Positions 8,580-17,517 of a DNA stretch of 64,000 bases are shown here, in pieces (within the stretch, counting starts at the first letter, position 1; the number at the start of each line of letters is the position of its first letter). Source of the stretch: Streptomyces sp. TSRI0281 (GTDB lineage Bacteria; Actinomycetota; Actinomycetes; Streptomycetales; Streptomycetaceae); contig NZ_LWLE01000008.1 of NCBI RefSeq assembly GCF_001905125.1, positions 1-64,000 of the forward strand, read 5' to 3'. The notes below the pieces were generated by a model. The model worked only from the letters and a program-made list of their open reading frames with translations. It ran no database searches and had not been told where the DNA came from. The translations under genes were made by a program, and so were the position numbers.

Positions 8580-9020
8580 TCAGACCTGGCCGAGATCCGA
8601 ACTGACCCAACGCTGGGGCCGCATCCGGATCACCACCTGCTCGCCGTGGTTCTCCGAGGCGAAATCGACATAGCCGGCGACCTTGTCCGCCGCGAGGTAG
8701 CGCGCCGAGACCTCTTCCAGGTCACCGCGCGTCGCGGGACGGGTCTCGACGACGGGGCCCTCGACGGACACGTAGCGGATCGTCGGCTCCACCCGGTCCA
8801 CCAGGATCGTGAACCGGCCTGCGGCACCGATGAGTTCGGCCTTGCGCGAGGTGCGACCCGTCAGGATCCTGAGGTCGCCGCCCGGAGTGTACTGGTACCA
8901 GATGGGCACGCTGAGCGGCGCCCTGTCCCCGTCCCCGGCCGCCACCGCCAACGCGGCGATGTGAGGCTCGGCAAGGAACTGTTCACGCTCTTCGCGGGTG
9001 AGTGCCACGGCAGACTCCAT
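8580..9020 (-). CDS. PPOX-fold (pyridoxamine oxidase/F420-type) protein
   Basis: A 146-residue split-barrel flavin-binding-like protein. It opens MESAVALTREEREQFLAEPH; HIAALAVAAGDGDRAPLSVP and the strand VPIWYQYTPGGDLRILTGRT followed by SRKAELIGAAGRFTILVD is the typical beta-barrel pattern of PPOX-family FMN/F420-binding proteins, and the TIRYVSVEGPV strand also fits. Members reduce or oxidise small molecules or act in F420-dependent detoxification. ATG 9020 is the first methionine before the conserved region; the frame runs far upstream without a plausible protein, so the short form is preferred. It is the last gene before convergent transcription from the left. Confidence 0.8.
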   Translation of the reverse strand: MESAVALTREEREQFLAEPHIAALAVAAGDGDRAPLSVPIWYQYTPGGDLRILTGRTSRKAELIGAAGRFTILVDRVEPTIRYVSVEGPVVETRPATRGDLEEVSARYLAADKVAGYVDFASENHGEQVVIRMRPQRWVSSDLGQV

Positions 9021-9153
9021 TCGTACGTGGACCGGGCCACCCAGTGTGCCCGCGGCCACCCGCCGCCGCCCCGACCGTCCCGCCCCTGGCGGTGGCGTGT
9101 CGTCGGTACGGGGGAATCGGACGCGCCGGCGGTGCCACCGCCCTCCGGGGCAG

Positions 9154-9452
9154 ATGCTGGTGGAGACCCTGGGGCGCACCTCCGGACGGCCCCGGCGTAC
9201 GCCGGCCGGCGGACCGGGCATGCGTTCTGGTTCGTCTCGGAGTTCGGGGAGAAGTCCCCGTACGTACGCAATATTCAGGCCCACCCGCAGGTCCGGGTCC
9301 GGATCAAGGGGCGCCGGCACCACGGCACGGCGCACCTGGTCCCGGACGACGACGCGCGCGCCCGGCTGAGGGAGCTGCCGCGCTTCAACGGTGCGGCGGT
9401 CCGCGCCTTCGGTACCGACCTGCTGACCGTACGGGTGGACCTCACCGACTGA
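9154..9452 (+). pseudogene. Frameshifted nitroreductase/DUF385-like (deazaflavin-dependent) remnant
   Basis: Two pieces in different frames join into one family. Frame 1 from 9154 gives MLVETLGRTSGRPRRTPA, the N-terminal strand of deazaflavin-dependent nitroreductase-like proteins. A second frame from about 9215 gives HAFWFVSEFGEKSPYVRNIQ, HPQVRVRIKG, HGTAHLVPDDDARARLRELP and a C-terminal FGTDLLTVRVDLTD. A few bases appear to be missing near 9205-9220. The usual N-terminal 40 or so residues are also not recognisable. It is probably inactive unless the shift is a sequencing error. Confidence 0.65.
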
Positions 9453-9492
9453 CGCCGCGCGGCCGTTCGCCGGTGGCTTCGGTTCCGACGCC

Positions 9493-9529
9493 GACCCACA
9501 GGTCACCGCGGACCCACAGGTCCACCGCG
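9493..9529. repeat. Short tandem duplication
   Basis: GACCCACAGGTCACCGCG (9493-9510) is followed directly by GACCCACAGGTCCACCGCG (9511-9529). It sits between the nitroreductase remnant and the SGNH gene; no function is evident. Confidence 0.5.
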
Positions 9530-9533
9530 CCCC

Positions 9534-10232
9534 TCACGAGCGCGGGGAGCTGTCCTCGCGGTCTCGGCCGTCCTCGTTCAGCCAGGCATCGGCGATGAGC
9601 CGGTGACCGAGAGGGCTGGGATGGACCCCGTCCGGGGCCAGCTCCGCCGCCTCCCTGTCCTTAGCCGCGCGGAGCAGGGCGAGGTCGGCACGTACCACCT
9701 GGGCCCCGTTGGCCGTCGCGGCACGCAGGACGGCGTCGGTGCGGGGCGACAGGTCCTCGAACCAGCCTTCCTGGTCCGAGGTGACCGGAAGCAGGAACGG
9801 AGTGATGACGACCAGTCGCGCGGACAGTTCCCGCGCGGTGTCGGCGAGGAGGCGCGCGAGGCATGCCTCGAACTCGTCGACCGGGCTGAGGAGTCCCCGG
9901 TCGTAGCGCCGCCAGGTGTCATTGATACCGATCTTGACCGTGACCACGGTGGGCCGGTGGCCGATGACGTCGGCGGCCCAGCGGGATGCGAGGTCGTACA
10001 CGCGATTGCCGTTGAGGCCCTTGTTGATGACGGTGGGGCCGGGTCCGGCGCTCTGCCCGGCGCGCAGTGTCCGCGCGATCTCGTGGACGTAGCCGTCGCC
10101 GAGCGATGCGATGTCCGAGCGGTCGCGGCCCGCGTCGGTGATCGAGTCACCGATGAACAGGAGCCTGTCGCCTTGCCCGATGTGCATGTCTGCCGTCCTG
10201 GCGTCGGGGGTGGAGGGGGTGGAGCCGCTCAT
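9534..10232 (-). CDS. SGNH/GDSL-family esterase
   Basis: About 232 residues. Block I is LLFIGDSITDAGRD (nucleophile Ser), block III INKGLNGNRV, the Gly/Asn oxyanion block VKIGINDTWRR, and block V DGVHPSPLGH with the catalytic Asp and His. Such enzymes remove acetyl or acyl groups from carbohydrates or lipids. There is no signal peptide, so it should act in the cytoplasm. The start ATG 10232 overlaps the stop of the isomerase-like gene by ATGA, which implies translational coupling; a second ATG at 10187 is possible. It is the last gene of the leftward carbohydrate locus and probably deacetylates imported oligosaccharides. Confidence 0.82.
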   Translation of the reverse strand: MSGSTPSTPDARTADMHIGQGDRLLFIGDSITDAGRDRSDIASLGDGYVHEIARTLRAGQSAGPGPTVINKGLNGNRVYDLASRWAADVIGHRPTVVTVKIGINDTWRRYDRGLLSPVDEFEACLARLLADTARELSARLVVITPFLLPVTSDQEGWFEDLSPRTDAVLRAATANGAQVVRADLALLRAAKDREAAELAPDGVHPSPLGHRLIADAWLNEDGRDREDSSPRS

Positions 10233-10984
10233 CGGGCCGCCGCGCGCCGCAAGGTGGCGGCCTCGCGGGCCAGCACGGCGGGATCGTCGCCGGGCACGAA
10301 CTCCAGGAGCGCCTCCAGCCGGGCGGGCCGCCGCTCCAGGAGGTCGAAGACCCCGGACCACAGGGCCTCGCGGTCCGCCAGCGGCAGTCGGCGGTTGCCC
10401 GGCCACCACGAGAAGACATGCACCGCGCCGACCCGGTCGCCGAGCTCCGCGAGCCCGGCCAGCGCCTCGTCGTCGGGAGCGTCGAGCGGTGGCTGCCAGT
10501 AGGTGCGGAGGTTGTCCGCGTCCACCTCGTCCAGCAGCCGGACGGTTGAGGCGACGGTGTCGGTGAGCGTCTTCGAGTGGAACTCCAGCGCGATCTCCAG
10601 GCCGTGGTCCGCGGCGATCCGGGCCGCTTCCCGCAGACAGGCCACGGTCCCGCGCCGCTCCTGCGGCGTGGCGGCCGACGATCCGGCTCCGCCCGCCCAG
10701 ACCCGCACCCGCGGCGCCCCCAGGAGCACCGCGGCTCGGGCGATCGCCGGGAAATCGGCGGCCTCACCCGGCGTGGCGCGGAAGTACGAACCGTACGAGC
10801 AGGAGGTGAGCCCGTACCGGTCGGAAGCGTCACGGGCCGCGCGGACGGCGCCGGGGTCGTCCGGCGGCGCGTGCACGTCAGCACCCCACTCGACCACATC
10901 GAGGCCCGCCTGCGCGGCGTGGCGTGCGACGTCGGCGGCGGGCAGCCCCCGGAAGGTGACCGAACACAGTCCCATCCTGGTCAC
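10229..10984 (-). CDS. Sugar phosphate isomerase/epimerase (xylose-isomerase-like TIM barrel)
   Basis: A 251-residue AP-endonuclease-2/xylose-isomerase-like TIM barrel. Recognisable strands are MGLCSVTFRGLPAADVARHA, GLDVVEWGADVHAP, LTSCSYGSYF, RVRVWAGG, LEIALEFHSKTLTDT (metal-binding Glu and His), TYWQPPLDAPDDEAL and VHVFSWWP. Family members isomerise or epimerise sugars, inositols or hydroxy acids using a divalent metal. The GTG at 10984 follows an AAAGGGA ribosome site and starts at the conserved first strand; the open frame to 11122 upstream is low-complexity and rejected. Its place after lyases and fucosidase suggests conversion of a released monosaccharide. Confidence 0.75.
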   Translation of the reverse strand: MTRMGLCSVTFRGLPAADVARHAAQAGLDVVEWGADVHAPPDDPGAVRAARDASDRYGLTSCSYGSYFRATPGEAADFPAIARAAVLLGAPRVRVWAGGAGSSAATPQERRGTVACLREAARIAADHGLEIALEFHSKTLTDTVASTVRLLDEVDADNLRTYWQPPLDAPDDEALAGLAELGDRVGAVHVFSWWPGNRRLPLADREALWSGVFDLLERRPARLEALLEFVPGDDPAVLAREAATLRRAAAR

Positions 10985-11128
10985 GGCATCCCTTTCTCCC
11001 TGCGGTCGCCTCTCGGCGGCTCTTCCGTCGGTCTGCTGCTGGTCTTCCGCGGTGCTTCCCCGGGGCCCTTCGGCGGCTACGGGGAAGCGGCCCGCCCGGG
11101 GCGAACGGGCGGACCGTCTCACCGGCGC

Positions 11129-11146
11129 CCCGTCACCGGTGACGGG
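11129..11146. terminator. Perfect 18-base palindrome after the first PL6 gene
   Basis: CCCGTCACC followed by GGTGACGGG abuts the stop codon of the lyase at 11147. It can fold as a 7-base stem with a CCGG loop and may attenuate transcription or protect the lyase mRNA before the isomerase gene. Confidence 0.5.
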
Positions 11147-12571
11147 TCACGCGGCGTTCGGGCCCACGTCCGCGGTCGTGAGCGGGCGGCGGGCCGGGGG
11201 CACCGTGGCGTACTCGTCGGCGCCGATGTCACGGGCGCTGCCGCGTGCGTCGCCGTCGATGTCGTCGGTCACCGCCGGGCTGCCCAGCGTGGCCGCGCCG
11301 ATCGCCGGGCTGCCCGCCGACAGCCGGGCGATGCCGTCCGCCGCTGTCACCAGCTTCGGGTCCACGCGGGTGTAACCGCCGGAGGGCGCGTTGCCGTTGG
11401 ACGCGGCGCCCCACAGGATGTTGCTCTGCCAGGTGAAGGCGGTGGTCGTCCCCATCGCGACGAGGCTGCCCGCGCTGCCCACGAGCAGGTTGTCGGCGAT
11501 GACGACGTTGCGGGGCTCGAACGCCCGTGTCTCGCCGGACAGGGTGCTGGAGTTGTTGAGCAGCGTGTTGTGCACGATCACCGCACGGTCGCAGGCGTCG
11601 TTGCCCCGCCGCTCCTCGGTCGTCTCACCCGAGTTGTGGTCGCGGGTGGTGCCGCTGCCCACCACCAGAGCCCGGCCCGACAGCCCGCCGAGGTAGTTGT
11701 TGAGGATGAGGTGGTCGTTACCGTAGAGGCGCAGGCCGTCCGTGCCACCGAGCAGGTAATTGCCCTCCACCCTGGAACGGTTGCCGTGCCGCAGCACGAT
11801 TCCGCCGACGCTGTCGCGGATGGTGTTGTACCGGATGATGTTGTCGGAGGACTTCACCGAGATGGTCTCGGGGTCGCCGTCGCACCGCTCGAACAGGTTG
11901 TACTCCACCACCGCGTTGGCGCCGGACAGCGCCCGGCCGCTGACGCCGAGACGGATCGGCTCGCCGCCGTTGGCCCCGCCGAAGCTGTGGTCGGAGAAGT
12001 GGTTCCGGAAGATGTGCAGACGCTGGGCCATGGCGGTCGAGCCGGGGCCGTCGACCACGATGAAGATGCCCGCGGTGGTCTTGTCGTGGAAGTGATTCCG
12101 GTCGATCTTCGCGTCGTCCGCGCGCACGACGACCCAGTAGAGCCCTTCGATGTCCGCGAACCGGAAGTCGTTGCGGGTCAGCCGGATGCGCGAGCAGTTC
12201 GCCGGGAGCTCCAGCGAGGTGCTCTGGCGGAAGGCGAAGCCACTGACGGTGACGTTGCTGGAGTTGCTGAAGACGAAACTGCGCTCGCCCTGGAGCACCG
12301 CGCCGCCGCGGGTTTCCGAGACGATGGTGATCGGTGCGTCGGTGGTGCCGTTCCTGCCCGACACGCTGATGCCGCCCGACGGGACGGTGTAGGTGCCGTC
12401 CGCCAGAACGATCCGGTCGCCCGGTGCGGCGGCGTTGATCGCGGTCTGGAGGGCGGCCAGGGAAGCGACCGGCGGTGCGGCCTCCGCCGCGCCCGCCGAC
12501 GGCAGGTGGGTGAGCGGCACGGCGGCCAGCGCTGCCACGGCGGTACCTCTGAGGAACGTGCGTCGTTGCAT
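11147..12571 (-). CDS. Polysaccharide lyase family 6 (alginate lyase/chondroitinase-B-like), copy A
   Basis: A 474-residue exported beta-helix lyase. MQRRTFLRGTAVAALAAVPL is a twin-arginine signal. The body is a right-handed parallel beta-helix with PL6 landmarks: GDRIVLADGTYT near the N-terminus, the NGGEPIRLG loop, and the calcium/catalytic region GDPETISVKSSDNIIRYNT followed by GGIVLRHGNRSRVEGN. By analogy with chondroitinase B, Glu235 is a metal ligand, Lys240 the base and Arg261 the acid. ATG 12571 follows GGAGG with 5-base spacing. A paralogue lies immediately upstream in the same operon. The true substrate (alginate, dermatan-like or another uronate polymer) cannot be told from sequence alone. 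Confidence 0.83.
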   Translation of the reverse strand: MQRRTFLRGTAVAALAAVPLTHLPSAGAAEAAPPVASLAALQTAINAAAPGDRIVLADGTYTVPSGGISVSGRNGTTDAPITIVSETRGGAVLQGERSFVFSNSSNVTVSGFAFRQSTSLELPANCSRIRLTRNDFRFADIEGLYWVVVRADDAKIDRNHFHDKTTAGIFIVVDGPGSTAMAQRLHIFRNHFSDHSFGGANGGEPIRLGVSGRALSGANAVVEYNLFERCDGDPETISVKSSDNIIRYNTIRDSVGGIVLRHGNRSRVEGNYLLGGTDGLRLYGNDHLILNNYLGGLSGRALVVGSGTTRDHNSGETTEERRGNDACDRAVIVHNTLLNNSSTLSGETRAFEPRNVVIADNLLVGSAGSLVAMGTTTAFTWQSNILWGAASNGNAPSGGYTRVDPKLVTAADGIARLSAGSPAIGAATLGSPAVTDDIDGDARGSARDIGADEYATVPPARRPLTTADVGPNAA

Positions 12572-12699
12572 GATGCCTCCATGTAGGGACAAGAAGGTGC
12601 CGGGCCGCTCCGTGCAGCCCCCGCGGCTGGACGTGCTGCGACCGGCGGAGGGGGCAGCCGCCGGCGCACCGGTCCGGCTGTCCCCCCGCGGACGTGTGT

Positions 12700-14133
12700 T
12701 CAGCGGGACCGGGGGCCCACATCGGCCGGGGTCAGCGGCTCGCGCCCGACCGGCCTGCGGGTGTACTCGTCCGCGCCCACATCCCGGGCCCGCCCGCGCG
12801 GCTGCCCGTCGATGTCATGGGTGACGTAGCGCCGCCGGAGCGTGGCCGCGCCGATCGCCGGGCTGCCCGCGGTCAGCCTGGCGATGCCGTCCCGGCCCGT
12901 CCTCAGCTTCGGATCGACGCGGGTGAAGCCGCCGGCCGGGATGTTGCCGTCGGCGGCCGCACCCCACAGGATGTTGCCCGACCAGGTGAAACGTACGGTG
13001 TTCGCCATCGTCACCAGCTCGCCCGACTCCGCGACGAGCAGATTGTCGGCGACGGTCACGTCCCGCGGTTCGTGCGGGCGCTGGCTCTCGCCGGAGAGCA
13101 TTCCGTGGTTGTTCACCAGGGTGTTGTGGGCGATGACGACCCGGTCGGGCGCGTCGTTGCCGCGGCGCTGGTCGGCCGGCTCTCCGGGCAGGTGGTCGCG
13201 GGCCGAACCGCTGCCGATCACCAGGGCCCGACCGGACAGGCCGGCGAGGTAGTTGTTGACGATCACATGGTCGTCGCCGTAGATCCGCAGGCCGTCCGTG
13301 CCACCGATGAGGTGGTTGCCCTCCACCCTGCTGCGGTTGCCGTGCCGCAGGACGATCCCGCCGAGGCTGTCGCGGACGGTGTTGTACCGGATGGTGTTGT
13401 CCGAGCTCTTGACGGAGATCGCCTCGGGGTCGCCGTTGGCGCGCTCGAACAGGTTGTACTCCACGACCGCGTGGGCACTGGACAGCGCCCGTGGGCTGAC
13501 ACCGAGGCGGATCGGCTCACCGCCGTTGGACCCGGCGAAGCTGTGATCGGAGAAGTAGTTCCTGAACACATGGACGCGCTGGGCCATCTCCTCCGTACCC
13601 GCGCCCTCCACACAGAGGTAGACGCCGAGTGTGGTCTTGCCGTGGAAGTGGTTGTGGTCGACCTCGCTGTCGTCGGCGCGCACCATCACCCAGTGCAGGC
13701 CCTCGATGTCGGCAAGCTGGAAGTCGTTGCGGGTCAGCCTGATGTGCGAGCAGTTCTCGGGGATCTCCAGGGTGCTGCTCTGACGGAAGGAGAAGCCGCT
13801 GAGGGTGAGGTGGCTGGAGGCGTCGAGGACGAAGCTCTGTACGCCGCCGAGGACGACCCCGCCGAGGGACTGGGCGGCGATGGTGATGGGTGCGCGCGCG
13901 GTGCCCCGCTTGTTCCGGATGGTGAGGGGCCGGTCCGGGGGAACGGTGTAGCTGCCGTCGGCCAGGACGATCCGGTCACCCGGTCGGGCCCGGTCGATCG
14001 CGGCCTGGAGTTCGTCCAGCGAGCCGACGACGGCCGGGGCGGCCGTGGCGCTGCCGGTCAGGAGAGAGCCGGTGGGGACGGCGACCAGCGCCGCCCCTGC
14101 CGCTGTGCCCATGAGGAACGTGCGGCGTTGCAT
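12700..14133 (-). CDS. Polysaccharide lyase family 6, copy B
   Basis: A 477-residue paralogue of the next gene downstream, clearly from a tandem duplication: long stretches such as NCSHIRLTRNDFQLADIEGL, NGGEPIRLGVSPRALSSAHA and YNTVRDSLGGIVLRHGNRSR are nearly the same. It has its own Tat signal (MQRRTFLMGTAAGAALVAV). The catalytic set is conserved: Glu237, Lys242 and Arg263. Divergence is concentrated in loops, for example VYLCVEGAGTEE against IFIVVDGPGSTA, which suggests different substrate preference or endo/exo mode. It starts 43 bases after the fucosidase stop codon with GGAGG before the ATG, so it is probably cotranscribed with the transporter. Confidence 0.83.
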   Translation of the reverse strand: MQRRTFLMGTAAGAALVAVPTGSLLTGSATAAPAVVGSLDELQAAIDRARPGDRIVLADGSYTVPPDRPLTIRNKRGTARAPITIAAQSLGGVVLGGVQSFVLDASSHLTLSGFSFRQSSTLEIPENCSHIRLTRNDFQLADIEGLHWVMVRADDSEVDHNHFHGKTTLGVYLCVEGAGTEEMAQRVHVFRNYFSDHSFAGSNGGEPIRLGVSPRALSSAHAVVEYNLFERANGDPEAISVKSSDNTIRYNTVRDSLGGIVLRHGNRSRVEGNHLIGGTDGLRIYGDDHVIVNNYLAGLSGRALVIGSGSARDHLPGEPADQRRGNDAPDRVVIAHNTLVNNHGMLSGESQRPHEPRDVTVADNLLVAESGELVTMANTVRFTWSGNILWGAAADGNIPAGGFTRVDPKLRTGRDGIARLTAGSPAIGAATLRRRYVTHDIDGQPRGRARDVGADEYTRRPVGREPLTPADVGPRSR

Positions 14134-14176
14134 GATGCCTCCGAGAGTGTGGTGGGGGATCGGGGCCGGTACCGGG

Positions 14177-15523
14177 TCAGCCGTCGGCCGGCTCGTCCAG
14201 GAACAGCTCGATGACGGGCACGGGGGTGTCGGGGCGCTGAACGGGGATCTGGAGAGTGAGCGTTCCGGCGGGCTGTCCGCCCATCTCGGTGTTGACCGCG
14301 GGCCGGTCCGGGGCGATGTGGACCTGGGTGATCTCGGACGCGTCGTTCAGCAACTGGGCGTAGCGCACCCGGCCGGCGAGTCCCGGCAGGTGCAGATGGC
14401 GCAACGGCCAGGCGAACAGGTGGACGTAGAGCCGATTGCCGCGCCGCGTGTACCGGCACTCGGAGGGTGCGGTGTACGGGGAGGGGCCGCAGCCGCGCAC
14501 CGAGCGCTCGTGCAGGTCCATCCACCGGCCGATCTCCCCGAGTACGGCGACGGCGTGCGGGTCGAGGTCGCCGCGGCCGGTGGGGCCGACGTTGAGCAGC
14601 AGGTTGCCGTCCTTGGACACCCCGTCGACCAGCATGCGGATCAGCAGGTCGGCGCTCTTGTGGTCGAGGTTGTCGCGGTCGTAGCCCCAGCTTCCGTTGA
14701 GCGTCTGGCACGCCTCCCACAGCACGGGCCGCCCGTCGTCGGTCATGGGACCGGAGGGCTGGTACTGCTCGGGGGTGACGAAATCGCCGGGAATGCCTGT
14801 CCTGTCGTTGACGAGGACGTGCGGCTGGAGTTCGCGGATCGTCTCCATGAGCTTCGGGGAGTCCCAGTCGTCCGGGCCCTTGCCGCCCCACCAGGTGCGG
14901 CCCGCGTACGAGAAGTCGAAGAACAGGTAGTCGATGCGTCCGAAGGACGTCAGCAGCTCTCGGACCTGGCCGTGCAGGTAGCGCCGGTAGTCGCGGATGT
15001 CGCGGTCGGCCGTCGCGGCCTTGAACTCCTCGTCGTCGCGCTGCGGATGGGTGCCGTCCACAGGGAAGGAGGGGTGGTGCCAGTCGATCAGGGAGTAGTA
15101 GAGACCGACCTTGAGCCCCTCGGCACGGCACGCCTCGACGAACGGTCCGACGAGGTCGCGGCCGTGCGGGGTGTTGGTGACCTTGTACTCGGTGAGGGCG
15201 CTGTCCCACAGGCAGAAGCCGTCGTGGTGCTTGGTGGTGAGGACGACGTACCGCATGCCCGCGGCTCTCGCCGCCTTGGCCCACTGGACCGGGTCGTAGC
15301 GGTCGGGGTCGAAGTGGTCGAAGTACACCTGGTACTGCTCGTCGGTCAGCTTCTCCCGGTTCTTCACCCACTCGTGCCGTGCGGCGAGGGAGTACAGGCC
15401 CCAGTGGACGAACATGCCGAACCGGTCGTGGGTGAACCAGGCCGTCTCCGGGCCCGGTGCGGGCGCCGGGGTCGCGGCGGGCACGGGCGACTCCGCCGCG
15501 GGGGTGTCAGCGCTCGGGGTCAT
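14177..15523 (-). CDS. GH29 alpha-L-fucosidase
   Basis: A 448-residue glycoside hydrolase. Family 29 marks are RFGMFVHWGLYSLAARHEWV near residue 35, YVVLTTKHHDGFCLWDS near 93 (substrate-binding His pair), and IDYLFFDFSYAG near 197, where Asp203 corresponds to the catalytic nucleophile. The C-terminal beta-sandwich begins around residue 355. There is no export signal, so it should release fucose (or a similar deoxy sugar) from imported oligosaccharides in the cytoplasm. ATG 15523 follows AAGGAG; an upstream frame is rejected. It lies 156 bases downstream of the ABC permease genes and upstream of two exported PL6 lyases. Confidence 0.85.
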   Translation of the reverse strand: MTPSADTPAAESPVPAATPAPAPGPETAWFTHDRFGMFVHWGLYSLAARHEWVKNREKLTDEQYQVYFDHFDPDRYDPVQWAKAARAAGMRYVVLTTKHHDGFCLWDSALTEYKVTNTPHGRDLVGPFVEACRAEGLKVGLYYSLIDWHHPSFPVDGTHPQRDDEEFKAATADRDIRDYRRYLHGQVRELLTSFGRIDYLFFDFSYAGRTWWGGKGPDDWDSPKLMETIRELQPHVLVNDRTGIPGDFVTPEQYQPSGPMTDDGRPVLWEACQTLNGSWGYDRDNLDHKSADLLIRMLVDGVSKDGNLLLNVGPTGRGDLDPHAVAVLGEIGRWMDLHERSVRGCGPSPYTAPSECRYTRRGNRLYVHLFAWPLRHLHLPGLAGRVRYAQLLNDASEITQVHIAPDRPAVNTEMGGQPAGTLTLQIPVQRPDTPVPVIELFLDEPADG

Positions 15524-15679
15524 GGGAGTATCGCTCCTTGTCGTCGGCATCGGGTGGCGTGCGGGGCGCAGTCGGCGCTCCGGCGGACGCGACCGGAGGG
15601 GCTGGTGGTGCGGGGTGTTACGAAACACAGGGGGTCCGGCCGGCGGGCCCGCGGCCCGAGGTCAGAAGACGGTGCCGGG

Positions 15680-16546
15680 TCAGCCCTTCAGGGCGCCGGA
15701 GGTCAGACCGTGGACGAAGGACCGCTGGAAGAACAGGAAGACGACCACGGAGGGGAGCAGGGCCAGCAGGGACGCGGCCATCACCACTCCGGGGGTGACG
15801 GCGGGGTCGATCCGCAGGGTGCGCAGGGCCAGCGGGAGCGTGTAGGAGGAGGAGTCCGTGGAGACGAGGAGCGGCAGCAGGTACTGGTCCCAGATCATGG
15901 TGAAGCCGAAGACTCCGATGACGCCGAGCGCGGGCTTGCACATCGGCATGATGATCTGGGCGAAGATACGCAGGTCTCCGGCGCCGTCGATCCGGGCGGC
16001 CTCTTCGAGTTCCCGGGGTACGTCCTTCATGAACTCCGTCATCACCAGGATGGAGAAACCCCAGGCGCCCAGCGGGACGATCATTCCGGCGAGGGTGCCG
16101 ATGAGGTTGAAGTGGACCACCGGCAGGTCGGCGAGGATCAGGGACAGCGGGAGGGCCAGGATCTCCTCGGGCAGCATCAGCGTCGCCAGGATGGCGACGA
16201 GCGCCAGCGTCATCCCGGGGAAGACCTTCCTGGCCAGCGCGTAACCGGCCAGGACGGAGACCGCCACCTGGAGCAGCAGTCCGAAGCCGACCACGAAGAA
16301 CGAGTTCAGCAGGTACCCGAGCACCCCCTGGTCGAAGGCGATCCTGAAGTTGTCCAGCGTGGCGCCCGAGGGGATGACGCTCAGTTCCGTCGGGTCCTTG
16401 ACGTGGCTGAACGCACTGACCAGCAGGGCCAGCAGGGGCCCGGCGAAGACGATCAGGACCAGCAGGTAGGTGACGGCTTTGAGGATCCGCCCGCCCGCGC
16501 TCCTGCTCTCGGTCAGCCCCAGCGCGGTCTCGGTCGGCGCACTCAT
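15680..16546 (-). CDS. Carbohydrate ABC transporter permease (MalG type)
   Basis: A 288-residue permease with six predicted helices. The EAA loop for ATPase contact is ELEEAARIDGAGDLRIFAQI followed by IMPMCKPALGVIGVF; the C-terminus FFQRSFVHGLTSGALKG is typical of the MalG/CUT1 branch. It pairs with the MalF-type permease whose stop codon it overlaps by ATGA. No ATPase gene is present; like most Streptomyces sugar systems it probably uses a shared MsiK-type ATPase encoded elsewhere. The transported sugar is likely the oligosaccharide produced by the PL6 lyases. Confidence 0.87.
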   Translation of the reverse strand: MSAPTETALGLTESRSAGGRILKAVTYLLVLIVFAGPLLALLVSAFSHVKDPTELSVIPSGATLDNFRIAFDQGVLGYLLNSFFVVGFGLLLQVAVSVLAGYALARKVFPGMTLALVAILATLMLPEEILALPLSLILADLPVVHFNLIGTLAGMIVPLGAWGFSILVMTEFMKDVPRELEEAARIDGAGDLRIFAQIIMPMCKPALGVIGVFGFTMIWDQYLLPLLVSTDSSSYTLPLALRTLRIDPAVTPGVVMAASLLALLPSVVVFLFFQRSFVHGLTSGALKG

Positions 16547-17517
16547 TTGCTCTCCCTGCGTCGCAACAGATGGACGACGATGGTCAGGATCAGCGTCGCG
16601 ATGAACAGCAGGACGGCTCCCGCCGCGCCGACGCCGAGTCGGTTCTGCTCCAGCCCGAGCTTGTAGATCAGGGTCATCACGACCTCGGTGGAGCCGTCGG
16701 GCCCGCCGTTGGTGAGCAGGAACACCTCGGTGAACACCCGCAGTCCGCGGATCGCGGCGAGGATGAACAGGATCGAGAACACCGACCGCAGTCCGGGCAC
16801 CGTCACATGCCACACCCGTTGCGTCCTGGAGGCGCCGTCGACCTTCGCGGCCTCGTACAGACCGCGGTCCACACTGGTCAGCCCGGCGAGGATGATCATC
16901 ATGTCGTAGGGGGCGCCCCGCCAGATGCCGGTGAGCATGATCGAGGCCATCGAGGTGTCGGGGTCGTTGATGAATCCCGAGGGGCCGAGCCCCACCATGC
17001 CGAGGATGCCGTTGAGCATGCCGTCCTCGGTCGGGTGGTACATGATCCGCCACAGTTCGGCGACGACCGCGATCGGCACCACCACCGGCAGGAACGCCGC
17101 GGAGCGCACGAATCCCAGCCGGCGGCCCTGTCCTTCCATCAGCAGGGCGAGCGCGAGGCCCAGCGCCATCGAACCGGCTGTCTGCCCGGCGGCGAGGACG
17201 ACGGTGTGCCACGCGGCTTCGCGGAAGCCCTCGGAGTGGAGCACCGTGGAGTAGTTCTCGGTGCCGACCCACTTGTTTCCGAGGTAGGGCTGGACCTCCT
17301 GGAAGGACATGGTCAGCGCGTTGGCCATGGGGATGAACTTGAAGTACAGGAAGAGGAGCAGCGCGGGGGCCAGGAACAGCCACGGCGTCCACCATCGGCC
17401 CGCCCGGCGGTTGCTGCCGCGGCGGTCCGAGGTGGCCCCGCCGTCCTTGCGGCCCGTTTTCCGGGCGGCGGGGCCGGCCGCCGGGAGGGCGGCCGGATCC
17501 GCCTGGTCAAGGCTCAT
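16543..17517 (-). CDS. Carbohydrate ABC transporter permease (MalF type)
   Basis: A 324-residue CUT1-family permease. A polar, basic N-terminus of about 40 residues precedes the first helix (WTPWLFLAPALLLFLYF). The EAA motif is GLYEAAKVDGASRTQRVWHV followed by TVPGLRSVFSILF, and FLLTNGGPDGSTEVVMTLIY is the usual MalF-branch segment near the C-terminus. It overlaps the binding-protein stop by ATGA and the next permease start by ATGA, so the three genes form a tightly coupled unit transcribed leftward. Confidence 0.87.
   Translation of the reverse strand: MSLDQADPAALPAAGPAARKTGRKDGGATSDRRGSNRRAGRWWTPWLFLAPALLLFLYFKFIPMANALTMSFQEVQPYLGNKWVGTENYSTVLHSEGFREAAWHTVVLAAGQTAGSMALGLALALLMEGQGRRLGFVRSAAFLPVVVPIAVVAELWRIMYHPTEDGMLNGILGMVGLGPSGFINDPDTSMASIMLTGIWRGAPYDMMIILAGLTSVDRGLYEAAKVDGASRTQRVWHVTVPGLRSVFSILFILAAIRGLRVFTEVFLLTNGGPDGSTEVVMTLIYKLGLEQNRLGVGAAGAVLLFIATLILTIVVHLLRRRESK

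Noticed and set aside
10577..12586. Long plus-strand open frame opposite the PL6 gene
   Set aside because: No conserved motifs or plausible start; it mirrors the true lyase and isomerase genes on the minus strand.
14045..16666. Very long plus-strand open frame opposite the fucosidase and permease genes
   Set aside because: Its translation is low-complexity Gly/Gln/Val-rich sequence typical of the antisense frame of high-GC genes, and the minus strand encodes clear families.
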